NCBI GenBank assembly: GCA_018670825.1
Contig: JABHIW010000045.1
Coordinates: 1 to 32,469, forward strand
Origin: Candidatus Scalindua sp.
GTDB lineage: Bacteria; Planctomycetota; Brocadiia; Brocadiales; Scalinduaceae
Direction of reading: 5' to 3'
DNA length: 32,469 nucleotides
In this document: positions 7,995 through 15,741 of the stretch, piece by piece
How positions within the stretch are numbered: position 1 is the first letter of the stretch
Layout: each line of letters opens with the position of its first letter
Notes under the pieces: generated by a model
Told to the model about the DNA's origin: nothing
Seen by the model: only the letters and a program-made list of their open reading frames with translations
The model's database searches: none
Position numbers and translations under genes: made by a program

Positions 7995-8860
7995 GTATCT
8001 TAATTAATAAAGACACTAAGGTAATCTGCCAGGGAATTACTGGAAGTTCAGGAAAATTTCATACGGAACATATGCTGGAATACGGTACAAAGATTCTCGC
8101 TGGAGTTACTCCCGGAAAAGGAGGAACTCAGGTTTTCGATATCCCGGTTTTTGATTCTATGAAGGAAGCTGTAGAGAAAACAGAATGTGATACATCGATT
8201 ATCTATGTACCTGCCCCTTTCGCCGCTGACGCGATAATCGAGGCAGTAGAAACAGACATTAAATTAATTATCTGCATAACGGAAGGAATTCCTACTATTG
8301 ACATGCTGAAAGTCAAAGCGTATCTCAGCACTCAGACATCTCGTCTCATTGGACCCAACTGCCCCGGAATTATCACTCCGGGAGAATCGAAGATCGGAAT
8401 TATGCCGGGTTATATTCATACACCTGGACCGGTAGGTGTTGTGTCAAGGAGTGGAACGCTGACCTACGAAGCGGTGTGGCAACTAACTCAAAAAAATATC
8501 GGCCAGTCAACGTGTATTGGAATAGGCGGTGACCCTGTCATTGGAACAACATTTATAGACGCCCTGAAATTATTCCAGGAAGATAAAAACACAGACGCAA
8601 TAGTCATGATTGGTGAAATCGGAGGTAGCGCTGAGGAGGAAGCTGCTGAATTTATTAAACAGGAAGTAACCAAACCTGTAATAAGCTTCATCGCTGGACT
8701 AACTGCTCCGAAGGGCAGAAGAATGGGTCATGCCGGTGCTATTATTGCCGGAGGCAAAGGTACTGTTGCGGAAAAAGTATCCTGTTTACGAAGTGCCGGT
8801 GTCACTGTTGTAGATAGCCCGGCAGATATAGGAGAAGCGGTACAGAAGATACTCAGCTAA
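7991..8860 (+). CDS. sucD: Succinyl-CoA synthetase alpha subunit
   Basis: The alpha subunit binds CoA and carries the phosphohistidine intermediate. The N-terminal Rossmann CoA-binding domain shows [20 protein letters not shown] and [22 protein letters not shown] and [14 protein letters not shown] follow. The active-site histidine lies in [16 protein letters not shown] near residue 245. The 289-residue length is normal. It overlaps sucC by 4 nt. After it comes a 124-bp gap before the ferredoxin gene. Confidence 0.96.
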   Translation: MSILINKDTKVICQGITGSSGKFHTEHMLEYGTKILAGVTPGKGGTQVFDIPVFDSMKEAVEKTECDTSIIYVPAPFAADAIIEAVETDIKLIICITEGIPTIDMLKVKAYLSTQTSRLIGPNCPGIITPGESKIGIMPGYIHTPGPVGVVSRSGTLTYEAVWQLTQKNIGQSTCIGIGGDPVIGTTFIDALKLFQEDKNTDAIVMIGEIGGSAEEEAAEFIKQEVTKPVISFIAGLTAPKGRRMGHAGAIIAGGKGTVAEKVSCLRSAGVTVVDSPADIGEAVQKILS

Positions 8861-8947
8861 GTAAATATACAGTTCTCAAATATTATTTATGCAGCGTAGA
8901 ATAAAACCGAAGGCCGAATCATCCAATAATGGATAAAAACTAACTTA

Positions 8948-8960
8948 ACGGCAAAGCCGT
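8948..8960 (+). other. Small hairpin in the sucD-ferredoxin gap
   Basis: ACGGC (8948-8952) pairs with GCCGT (8956-8960) around AAA. A second palindrome, ATCCA-ATAA-TGGAT, lies at 8921-8934. Neither is followed by a clear T-run. A TATATT box at 8971-8976 ends 8 nt before the next ATG and could start a near-leaderless message. These are descriptive only. Confidence 0.3.
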
Positions 8961-8984
8961 ATGATGTATTTATATTCTTGACCA

Positions 8985-9179
8985 ATGGCTAAGAAACAGG
9001 GAATTGTTAACATAAATCATAATAGGTGTAAAGTATGCGGTATATGCGTTAATGTATGCCCTGTACAAAATTACAAAATAGAACATAAGAGACTCAAAGA
9101 GTTCGGTAAATGCATTGCATGTCTACAATGCGAAAGATATTGTCCTGACATGGCGCTAATTATAGATACTGAAAAATGA
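8985..9179 (+). CDS. korD: 2[4Fe-4S] ferredoxin-like delta subunit of 2-oxoacid:ferredoxin oxidoreductase
   Basis: The 64-residue protein has two clusters of the form CxxCxxCxxxCP: CKVCGICVNVCP, and CIACLQCERYCP near the C-terminus. It should bind two [4Fe-4S] clusters and pass electrons from the TPP subunit to ferredoxin. Its position directly before korA, with an ATGA overlap (9176-9179), makes it the delta subunit of the following enzyme. No Shine-Dalgarno is seen upstream of the ATG. Confidence 0.9.
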   Translation: MAKKQGIVNINHNRCKVCGICVNVCPVQNYKIEHKRLKEFGKCIACLQCERYCPDMALIIDTEK

Positions 9180-10195
9180 CAAAAAGACTCATACAGGGTA
9201 ACCAGGCAATAGCACTTGCCGCTGTAAAAGCTGGCTTAAGTTTTTATGCTGGATACCCCATTACACCGGCATCGGAAGTTTTGCATGAACTGGTTAATAA
9301 GAAAACAGTAAGAGTGTTGCAGATGGAAGATGAAATCGCCTCTATTAACGCGATTATTGGCTCGTCTCTGGCAGGAGCGAAATCAATGACAGCAACATCA
9401 GGCCCGGGATTCTCTCTTATGCAGGAAAGTATAGGTCTTGCCCATATGATGGAAATCCCATTAGTGATAGTAAATGTTCAACGTGTTGGGCCCAGCACTG
9501 GAATGCCGACATTTCCCGCGCAAGGAGACATACTGCAATGCAAATATGGCAGTCATGGTGATTACTTCCCTATAGTCTTTTATCCAAATTCCGTCGCGGA
9601 ACTTTATGAATTCACCTTTAACGCCTTTAATGCCGCTGAAGAATCGCTTAGTCCGGTAATCCTTTTAAGTGATAGCTATGTGGGGCACCTCTACGAAACA
9701 ATTGAGGAAATTGATTATCCAATATCGAAAAGAACTTTGGCCCCATTAGGAACTTCCAATAGGCACTTCACCGGCCTTACTCATGCCGATTCAAAACCGG
9801 TAACATCTGATCCAGAGGTACATAAGAAATTAATAAAACGTTTAGAGGCAAAGCAAAAAAAAGTATCCAGAAAGTATAATGATTATGAATATATTGAAAA
9901 TAAGAATTCCGACACCCTCTTGATAGCATACGGCGCGATGTCAAGGGTTGCGTATGAATTCAAAGAGGATTTCGCGATTTATAGACCGGTAAGAATTTTT
10001 CCGATAGTAGAGAAAATTAAAGATATAGCAAAAAAATACAAACAAATTGTCATAATGGAAATGAACACCGGACAATATGCTAATGAGGTTGAAAGATTGC
10101 TGCATCGAGAAGTCAAGCTTATCCCAATACTGGGAGGCAAAATTGATTTAAAAGAGATTGCGTCGAAACTAAGAAGAATCAAAAAGAAAAAATGA
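9176..10195 (+). CDS. korA: 2-oxoacid:ferredoxin oxidoreductase alpha subunit (probably 2-oxoglutarate)
   Basis: The alpha subunit contributes the pyrimidine-binding part of the TPP site in the oxidoreductase that interconverts 2-oxoglutarate plus CoA with succinyl-CoA and CO2. Visible family segments are GNQAIALAAVKAGLSFYAGYPITPASE, MEDEIASINAIIGSSLAGAKSMTATSGPGFSLM (both split across the protein N-terminus), and GPSTGMPTFPAQGDILQ, typical of KorA/VorB. A C-terminal transketolase-like domain ends with MNTGQYANEVERLL. At 339 residues it is somewhat shorter than common KorA. Substrate choice rests on linkage to sucCD. Both ends overlap neighbours by 4 nt. Confidence 0.9.
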   Translation: MTKRLIQGNQAIALAAVKAGLSFYAGYPITPASEVLHELVNKKTVRVLQMEDEIASINAIIGSSLAGAKSMTATSGPGFSLMQESIGLAHMMEIPLVIVNVQRVGPSTGMPTFPAQGDILQCKYGSHGDYFPIVFYPNSVAELYEFTFNAFNAAEESLSPVILLSDSYVGHLYETIEEIDYPISKRTLAPLGTSNRHFTGLTHADSKPVTSDPEVHKKLIKRLEAKQKKVSRKYNDYEYIENKNSDTLLIAYGAMSRVAYEFKEDFAIYRPVRIFPIVEKIKDIAKKYKQIVIMEMNTGQYANEVERLLHREVKLIPILGGKIDLKEIASKLRRIKKKK

Positions 10196-10929
10196 CCAAA
10201 GAATTAACGTATCTAAATTATCTGAAACAGGAACGGTTGCCCACACAGTGGTGCCCAGGATGTGGTAACGGAATTGTTCTCAAGGTGGCCTGCCTGGCTA
10301 TGGAAAAATTGAATTTCCAGCAAAAAGGCACCGTAATGGTATCCGGTATTGGCTGCTCTGGAAGGAGTGCCGGTTTCTTTGATCTCGACTCAGTACACAC
10401 GGTCCACGGCAGAGCGCTTCCGGTTGCTGAAGGGATCAAACTGGCCAATGAAAAATTAAACGTAATGGTTATCAGTGGTGATGGAGATCTTTTTGGAATA
10501 GGAGGAAATCATCTATTGCATGCATCCAGGAGAAACACGGACATCACGGTAATATGCATTTCAAATGCAATATACGGCATGACAGGCGGACAATGTTCTC
10601 CCACGACTGAAATAACCTCTAAAACGCTGACAACACCACGAGGAAATGAAGACTCACCTATTAATGTACAGGCACTTGTTACCGCACACAACTGCTTTTA
10701 CGCCCGTTCTACAACATTCCATTTTAACCATGCGGTGAAGTGTGTTTTTGAGGCGTTACAACACAAAGGGTTTTCTTTTGTCGAGATAAAGAGTCAATGC
10801 ATTACAAATGACGGCCGCAGGCGTGGTTTTAAAAACTCATATGAAATGATGATGTCATACAAAGAAAACTACAAAATCAATAACAATACGACCAAATTAG
10901 ATCACAATGAAATTGGAATGATAAGATGA
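10192..10929 (+). CDS. korB: 2-oxoacid:ferredoxin oxidoreductase beta subunit (TPP-binding)
   Basis: The beta subunit binds the diphosphate and Mg of TPP. The 245-residue protein begins with PTQWCPGCGNGIVLK, the typical cysteine-containing start. It continues with SGIGCSGRSAGFFDLDSVHTVHGRALPVAEGIKLAN and the TPP/Mg motif ISGDGDLFGIGGNH followed by ISNAIYGMTGGQCSPTT. The length is slightly short for the family. It overlaps korA by ATGA (10192-10195) and the GNAT-gamma gene by ATGA (10926-10929), so all subunits are likely made in step. Confidence 0.93.
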   Translation: MTKELTYLNYLKQERLPTQWCPGCGNGIVLKVACLAMEKLNFQQKGTVMVSGIGCSGRSAGFFDLDSVHTVHGRALPVAEGIKLANEKLNVMVISGDGDLFGIGGNHLLHASRRNTDITVICISNAIYGMTGGQCSPTTEITSKTLTTPRGNEDSPINVQALVTAHNCFYARSTTFHFNHAVKCVFEALQHKGFSFVEIKSQCITNDGRRRGFKNSYEMMMSYKENYKINNNTTKLDHNEIGMIR

Positions 10930-11924
10930 AATACACAATAAAAAAACTTGAAGAGCATGAAGTCAAGGACACGATTAAACTCTTCAGATCAATTATTGAC
11001 GAGTTGCACGTGGACAGCTCTAAGGTTGAACGTTCACACTATAAAGCGACCCACCCTGTTAGCAAAGTCAGGAAACAACTGCACGATAAAGATAACGTCT
11101 ATCTGGTAGGAAAGCTGGGAGATGAAATTATCAGCTTCATGTTTGCCCTTGTGGCTGATGGTGTTGGCAATATCCATTGGTCAGGTGTCAAAACGGGACA
11201 TAGAAAAGAAGGATATGCAAAACTGCTTTTAGACAAAACGATTAAAGTATTCATAAGAAAGTCATGTCATGAAGCGAGAGTTTTTATTTATCCGGAAGCA
11301 AAAGGTGCGTGCAAACTGTTTAAAAGTTTTGATTTTGAAGAAAAATCATTTATCGATGAACAGTTCTTTGGTGTCGGAATCATTTTAATGGAAAAAAGGC
11401 TGGCACCGGTACCATTAACAAAAGTAGCAAAGAAAATAATACTTACCGGTGAGGCAGGACAGGGCATAAAACTCATGGCACATACCCTGGGCAATATACT
11501 CGCCAAAATGGGGAAAGAGGTATCACTTAATATTGTATATGGAGCAGCAGTGCGCGGAGGAGAAATAACTGCCGAATTAATCTATTCTGATGAGAAGATA
11601 GAAACCCCGTTTTTCGAAAAAGCAGACCTGGGTGTCTGCTTATCAAAAAGCAAGAAGGGGATGATTAATGCAAAAGAACTAATAGTCGAAGCAACCGCGT
11701 ATGACAGCGACCTCATCCATCCTATACCGGATGTAATGCCATTCTCCAAAATCGCTATGGACCAATTCCATAGCCATGTATTTGTGAACATGATAGCTCT
11801 GGGGAGATTGCTCAGCATCATTGGTATAAAAATCGAGAAAGTAGATTTTGAAGCGGAATTCCAATCACGGTTCCTTGAAGAAAATACACGTGCAGTAAAA
11901 TTTGGCTATACATACCAGGATTAA
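10926..11924 (+). CDS. Fusion of a GNAT acetyltransferase domain to 2-oxoacid:ferredoxin oxidoreductase gamma subunit
   Basis: Residues 1 to about 155 look like a GNAT N-acyltransferase: an N-terminal helical region, HWSGVKTGHRKEGYAKLLLD as motif A (acetyl-CoA pyrophosphate loop R-K-E-G-Y-A), and a C-terminal ARVFIYPEAKGACKLFKSFDFEE segment. A short linker (about 156-166) leads to a full gamma subunit: IILTGEAGQGIKLMAHTLGNILAKMG, VYGAAVRGGEITAELIYSD, and the C-terminal VNMIALGRLLSI segment. Normal KorC proteins are about 170-190 residues and have no GNAT part. The frame is continuous across the junction. It is the last gene of the sucCD-kor run and overlaps korB by 4 nt. The acyl donor and target are unknown; regulation of the complex by acyl-CoA is a hypothesis. 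Confidence 0.85.
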   Translation: MKYTIKKLEEHEVKDTIKLFRSIIDELHVDSSKVERSHYKATHPVSKVRKQLHDKDNVYLVGKLGDEIISFMFALVADGVGNIHWSGVKTGHRKEGYAKLLLDKTIKVFIRKSCHEARVFIYPEAKGACKLFKSFDFEEKSFIDEQFFGVGIILMEKRLAPVPLTKVAKKIILTGEAGQGIKLMAHTLGNILAKMGKEVSLNIVYGAAVRGGEITAELIYSDEKIETPFFEKADLGVCLSKSKKGMINAKELIVEATAYDSDLIHPIPDVMPFSKIAMDQFHSHVFVNMIALGRLLSIIGIKIEKVDFEAEFQSRFLEENTRAVKFGYTYQD

Positions 11925-11970
11925 GAAATAAGAAAAACTTTAGCTCACTTTTAACTTTAGATATCTTTCT

Positions 11971-13539
11971 ATGCAAAAATCCATTGTCCTTATAATCAGA
12001 GACGGCTGGGGCATAAATCCGAACCCGGACCATAATGCCATAAAAAATGCTCATACACCAATTACCGACGCTCTTCTGGAAAGTTATCCAAATACCATAC
12101 TGGAAGCGTCAGGCACGGCAGTAGGCCTTCCGGATGGCTATCAAGGCTCTTCCGAAGTAGGACACCTTAATATTGGCGCTGGTAGGATTGTAGAACAGGA
12201 AATTACCAAAATAACAAATAACATCCGGGACGGCTCCTTTTTTAAGAGCTCTATCTTTCAAAAAGCAATTAACAACGTCCTGGAAAACAGTTCATCGCTC
12301 CATCTGATGGGCCTCGTACAGGATGAAGGTGTGCACGCACACCAGGACCATCTTTTCTCCATTATGAAATACGCGAAGGAGAAGGGTGTTGCAAGGCTAT
12401 ACATCCATTTCTTCGCGGACGGAAGAGATTCTGCACCAAAAAGTGCCTTAAACTATATCCGTACCCTGAAAGAAAAAATAGATGAGTATGGCATAGGAGA
12501 AATTGCCACATTTATGGGTCGATACTACGCAATGGATCGAGGCAAGGAGTGGCGGCTTACAACAACGGCATACGATGCCATTACTAAGGGAGAAGGAAAA
12601 AAGATAGAAAGCGAAGAAAACCTGGAGGATGCAATACAGGAAGTGTATAAAACAAAAACGCCAAATGATAAAGAGATGTTTGATGAATATATACCGCCTA
12701 TGATAATTGGTGATTACGAGGGAGTAAAGGATGGAGACTCGGTTATTCACTTCAACTACAGACAGGACAGGGCTATTCAATTGACAAAGGCATTTGTTGA
12801 GGATAATTATCCGGGAGAAAGATGGAAAAAATTAGATATAGTTTACTGTGGTCTCACCAGGTATTACGATACATTTCCCTATAACATTCTGGAACCGATG
12901 GATGACAGCGGAGGAATGAACAACCTGCTCAGTCAAATTCTGAGCCAAAAAGGGTTGAAGCAGATCCGTATTTCTGAGACCCAGAAATACAGTCATGTAA
13001 CATCTTTTGTTAACGGCAAACGCACTGAACCATTTCCCGGTGAAGAACAAATAGAGATCAAAGGGACTTTTGACCCTGCCACATTTGCAGACCACCCTGA
13101 AATGAACGCGTATGAGGTTACAGATGAGGCCGTTAAAAGAATAAATTCAAACGAATTCAGCCTTATGATCATAAACCTTGCAAATTGCGACATGGTAGGT
13201 CACACAGGTAACTACGAAGCAGCAATGAAAGCAGTAGAGGTTGTTGACGAATGCGTAGGCATCCTTACAGAAGCAATCCTGTTAAAAGGCAAGATAGCTC
13301 TGATTACAGCCGACCACGGAAATGCGGATGAAATGATAGACTACAAAACAGGCATACCAAAGACATCACACACGAAAAACCCGGTAGAATTTATCTATAT
13401 TGCCAAAGACCACGAAAACATAAAATTACTGGAAAGAGGCACCCTCTCAGACATTGCGCCGACGATCTTACATCTCTTAGACATAGAAAAACCTGTAGAA
13501 ATGACCAGTAATAATTTGATAATCCTGGACAAAACATAA
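11971..13539 (+). CDS. gpmI: 2,3-bisphosphoglycerate-independent phosphoglycerate mutase
   Basis: This Mn-dependent enzyme interconverts 3- and 2-phosphoglycerate in glycolysis and gluconeogenesis. The 522-residue length fits. Metal and nucleophile motifs are visible: IIRDGWG near the start, the catalytic serine in GSSEVGHLNIGAGRIV near residue 65, LVQDEGVHAHQDH, DGRDSAP, NLANCDMVGHTG, and the C-terminal metal site TADHGNADEM followed by SHTKNPVEF. There is no Shine-Dalgarno; the ATG is 46 bp after the GNAT-gamma gene, so it may be read through from the kor operon. Confidence 0.96.
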   Translation: MQKSIVLIIRDGWGINPNPDHNAIKNAHTPITDALLESYPNTILEASGTAVGLPDGYQGSSEVGHLNIGAGRIVEQEITKITNNIRDGSFFKSSIFQKAINNVLENSSSLHLMGLVQDEGVHAHQDHLFSIMKYAKEKGVARLYIHFFADGRDSAPKSALNYIRTLKEKIDEYGIGEIATFMGRYYAMDRGKEWRLTTTAYDAITKGEGKKIESEENLEDAIQEVYKTKTPNDKEMFDEYIPPMIIGDYEGVKDGDSVIHFNYRQDRAIQLTKAFVEDNYPGERWKKLDIVYCGLTRYYDTFPYNILEPMDDSGGMNNLLSQILSQKGLKQIRISETQKYSHVTSFVNGKRTEPFPGEEQIEIKGTFDPATFADHPEMNAYEVTDEAVKRINSNEFSLMIINLANCDMVGHTGNYEAAMKAVEVVDECVGILTEAILLKGKIALITADHGNADEMIDYKTGIPKTSHTKNPVEFIYIAKDHENIKLLERGTLSDIAPTILHLLDIEKPVEMTSNNLIILDKT

Positions 13540-13620
13540 TCTTTCGTTTCTTACCAACAATTTTTTACTTTGCGTTCTCCGGCACTGTGATGAACGTAAA
13601 TAAACAGGGAGCAATAAAGG

Positions 13621-14889
13621 TTGACAGCAAGAATCAAATTCATACACTGCGCCGACCTACATCTGGACAGCCCTTTTCAGGGCCTGACCACGAAAGAACC
13701 TTCACTGGCTGACAGATTCAAGCATGCCACGAATGACACATTCGTTAAGATAATGGACCTGTGCCTGGCTGAAAAAGTTGATTTCCTGACGATTGGCGGA
13801 GACACATTCGATGGTGCAGACAGAAGCCTGTGCGCGCAAATCCTGCTGAGAGATCAATTCGAGAGACTGCATAAGGCAAACATTCACGTTATCATCGTAG
13901 CAGGAAATCACGATCCTTTATCAGACTGGCTGACAGAAATAAAATATCCGGAGAACGTACACTTAATTGGAAGCGATAAGGTAGAAAAAGTCCCCATTGA
14001 AAAAAACGGCAAGACGGTTGCCACTATCCATGGAATAAGTCACAAGGAAAGAGAGGTAACTGAAAACCTCTCTTTAAAATTTCATGCTAAAGAAAATGGT
14101 CCTGTTTCTATCGGCCTGCTGCATGCGAACGTGGGTTCAAGAAAGGAACACGCCCCCTATGCACCTTGTACAATAAACGATCTGAAGGCAGCAAACATTG
14201 ATATATGGCTCCTCGGTCACATACACACCCCGGAAGTACTCTGTGACGACCCACTGATTCTTTATCCAGGAAATATCCAGGGCAGACATATAAATGAAGA
14301 CGGACCAAGAGGCTGTTATATCATAAAGACAGATTCGAACCGCAAAATATCATATGAATTTAAGGCCGTTCAAAATATATTGTGGAAACAGGAAGAGATA
14401 AACATAAAAAATATTATGACAGCGATTGAGTTGGCAGATTTACTTTCAGACAAATGTGAAGAAGAACTTTCAAAACTCATTAATGATGAAAAGGGGATTG
14501 TCATAAGGTGGAACCTTACAGGATCGTCTCCGCTTTATCATGAGTTAACTATGACGGATAAAATAGAAGAAACAAAAGAGATACTGGTAGAACATTTTTT
14601 CAACCAGACACCATTTATCTTTCCCGAATCAATACGATTATCAATCAAGCCTGAGAGAAAAAAGGAAGACTATCTTAACCAGGAAAACTTCATTGGTGAT
14701 TTCCTCAAACTTGCCGGAAAAGCAAAAAACGACGATCACATGAAGAGCGAATTACTGGAGATGCTGAATCAACCGCTATCAAACAGGACAATAAGGAAAT
14801 ACATTGAAGAGGTAAGTGAAAAAGAGTTATTAACTATTCTGGAAGATTCTGTGAATTTGGGGATAGATCTGTTATCGGGAGATAAGTAG
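13621..14889 (+). CDS. yhaO: Metallophosphoesterase, DNA repair exonuclease YhaO/SbcD type
   Basis: This is a predicted Mn-dependent nuclease that works with a YhaN-type ATPase, analogous to SbcD-SbcC and Mre11-Rad50. The five phosphoesterase motifs are visible: HCADLHLDSPF (D12, H14), GGDTFDG, AGNHDP, a histidine in GLLHANV, and GHIHTP near residue 200. The 422-residue length includes a C-terminal capping region of unclear fold. The start is TTG at 13621 with GGGAG about 10 nt upstream. The partner yhaN lies about 850 nt downstream because a mobile element occupies the gap. A hairpin, AGGTGG-ATTC-CCACCT (14898-14913), follows the stop codon. Confidence 0.88.
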   Translation: MTARIKFIHCADLHLDSPFQGLTTKEPSLADRFKHATNDTFVKIMDLCLAEKVDFLTIGGDTFDGADRSLCAQILLRDQFERLHKANIHVIIVAGNHDPLSDWLTEIKYPENVHLIGSDKVEKVPIEKNGKTVATIHGISHKEREVTENLSLKFHAKENGPVSIGLLHANVGSRKEHAPYAPCTINDLKAANIDIWLLGHIHTPEVLCDDPLILYPGNIQGRHINEDGPRGCYIIKTDSNRKISYEFKAVQNILWKQEEINIKNIMTAIELADLLSDKCEEELSKLINDEKGIVIRWNLTGSSPLYHELTMTDKIEETKEILVEHFFNQTPFIFPESIRLSIKPERKKEDYLNQENFIGDFLKLAGKAKNDDHMKSELLEMLNQPLSNRTIRKYIEEVSEKELLTILEDSVNLGIDLLSGDK

Positions 14890-15068
14890 AAGTTTTAAGG
14901 TGGATTCCCACCTGCCATTGGTAATGTGATCACTTTAAACGGAAACAGTAGCATCTTGAAAAGAATCCGTAGCACCAAGGGTTCAGAAAAATATATTGCC
15001 ATATGAGAAATTTATTTTTTACTAGGTCAAGTTGTCGACCAAATCCAGCGAATCAATGATTTGTATAT

Positions 15069-15154
15069 AAGCCCAAAGGGCTGATTTATTAAAGCCCAGG
15101 GCATCGCCCTGGGTCAAAAGACAAAAAAATATAAGCCCTGAAAGGGCGATTTAA
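15069..15154 (+). repeat. Left end of the RAYT element: three REP-like hairpins
   Basis: Hairpins are AGCCC-AAA-GGGCT (15070-15082), CCCAGGGC-ATC-GCCCTGGG (15095-15113) and GCCCT-GAA-AGGGC (15135-15147). The last sits 9 nt before the transposase ATG, where it could limit translation. The order is mirrored at the other end. Confidence 0.85.
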
Positions 15155-15156
15155 AA

Positions 15157-15609
15157 ATGCCTCAATCCCTTTCGAACATACTTGTTCACATAGTTTTTAG
15201 CACAAAGTTAACTAGACCTTTAATTGCACAGACAATTAAAAAGGAGCCTTACAGCTACATGGCTTCAATTCTTAAAGATTGTGACTGCTCTCCGATTATT
15301 ATTGGAGGGGTTGATGACCATGTGCATGTTTTGTGCAAGTTGTCTAAAACCAGAAGTATCAGTTCCGTTATTGAAGACGTTAAGAAAAAATCTTCGAAAT
15401 GGATTAAGAGCAAAGGTGTAAAATACAAGGAGTTTTACTGGCAAAACGGATATGGAGTTTTTTCTATTGGAAAATCCCAGGCCAACACGCTAAAAGAATA
15501 TATACAAAAACAGGAAGATCATCACCGCAAGAAATCATTTAAAGAAGAATTTCTTGAAATATTAAATCGTTATGGAATTGAATATGACGAACGTTATCTA
15601 TGGGAGTAA
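15157..15609 (+). CDS. REP-associated (IS200-like) Y1 transposase
   Basis: The 150-residue protein belongs to the HUH single-strand transposases (Y1_Tnp). It shows NILVHIVFSTKLTRPLI at the start and the HUH metal motif in GGVDDHVHVLCKLS, with histidines near 61 and 63. SSKWIKSKG, YWQNGYGVFSIGKSQ and the likely catalytic tyrosine in LKEYIQKQEDHHRKKSF near residue 122 follow. It ends with YGIEYDERYLWE, a common end in this family. All key residues look intact, so it may be active. Both flanks carry its presumed hairpin substrates. Confidence 0.9.
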   Translation: MPQSLSNILVHIVFSTKLTRPLIAQTIKKEPYSYMASILKDCDCSPIIIGGVDDHVHVLCKLSKTRSISSVIEDVKKKSSKWIKSKGVKYKEFYWQNGYGVFSIGKSQANTLKEYIQKQEDHHRKKSFKEEFLEILNRYGIEYDERYLWE

Positions 15610-15613
15610 ATAA

Positions 15614-15702
15614 TTAAATCGCCCTTTCAGGGCTAATTTTCGTAACATTTTATCCCACCAGGGTTTTCACCCTGGGCTATAATAAATCAGCCCTTTGGGC
15701 TT
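15614..15702 (+). repeat. Right end of the RAYT element: three REP-like hairpins, inverted
   Basis: Hairpins in mirrored order are GCCCT-TTC-AGGGC (15621-15633), CCAGGG-TTTTCA-CCCTGG (15658-15675) and AGCCC-TTT-GGGCT (15689-15701). The outer 25 nt are nearly identical to the reverse complement of the left end; the middle loop has diverged. Confidence 0.85.
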
Positions 15703-15741
15703 TAAGCGTAACATATTATCTTATTTCTCATAGGTACATAA

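Larger units (their letters stand above)
15069..15702 (+). mobile_element. REP-associated tyrosine transposase element with triple-hairpin inverted ends
   Basis: A 634-bp unit made of one Y1 transposase gene bracketed by two near-complementary end regions (15069-15154 and 15614-15702). The ends begin 2 nt before the start codon and 5 nt after the stop, so the element carries nothing else. It lies between yhaO and yhaN. No target duplication is evident, as expected for IS200/RAYT chemistry. A weaker 10-bp inverted match lies further out, TATGAGAAAT (15002-15011) against ATTTCTCATA (15723-15732), and may be chance. Confidence 0.8.

Noticed and set aside
15069..15154. Repeated hairpins considered as a CRISPR array
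   Set aside because: Units are palindromes of different sequence with no regular spacers, and they mirror the other end of the transposase element.
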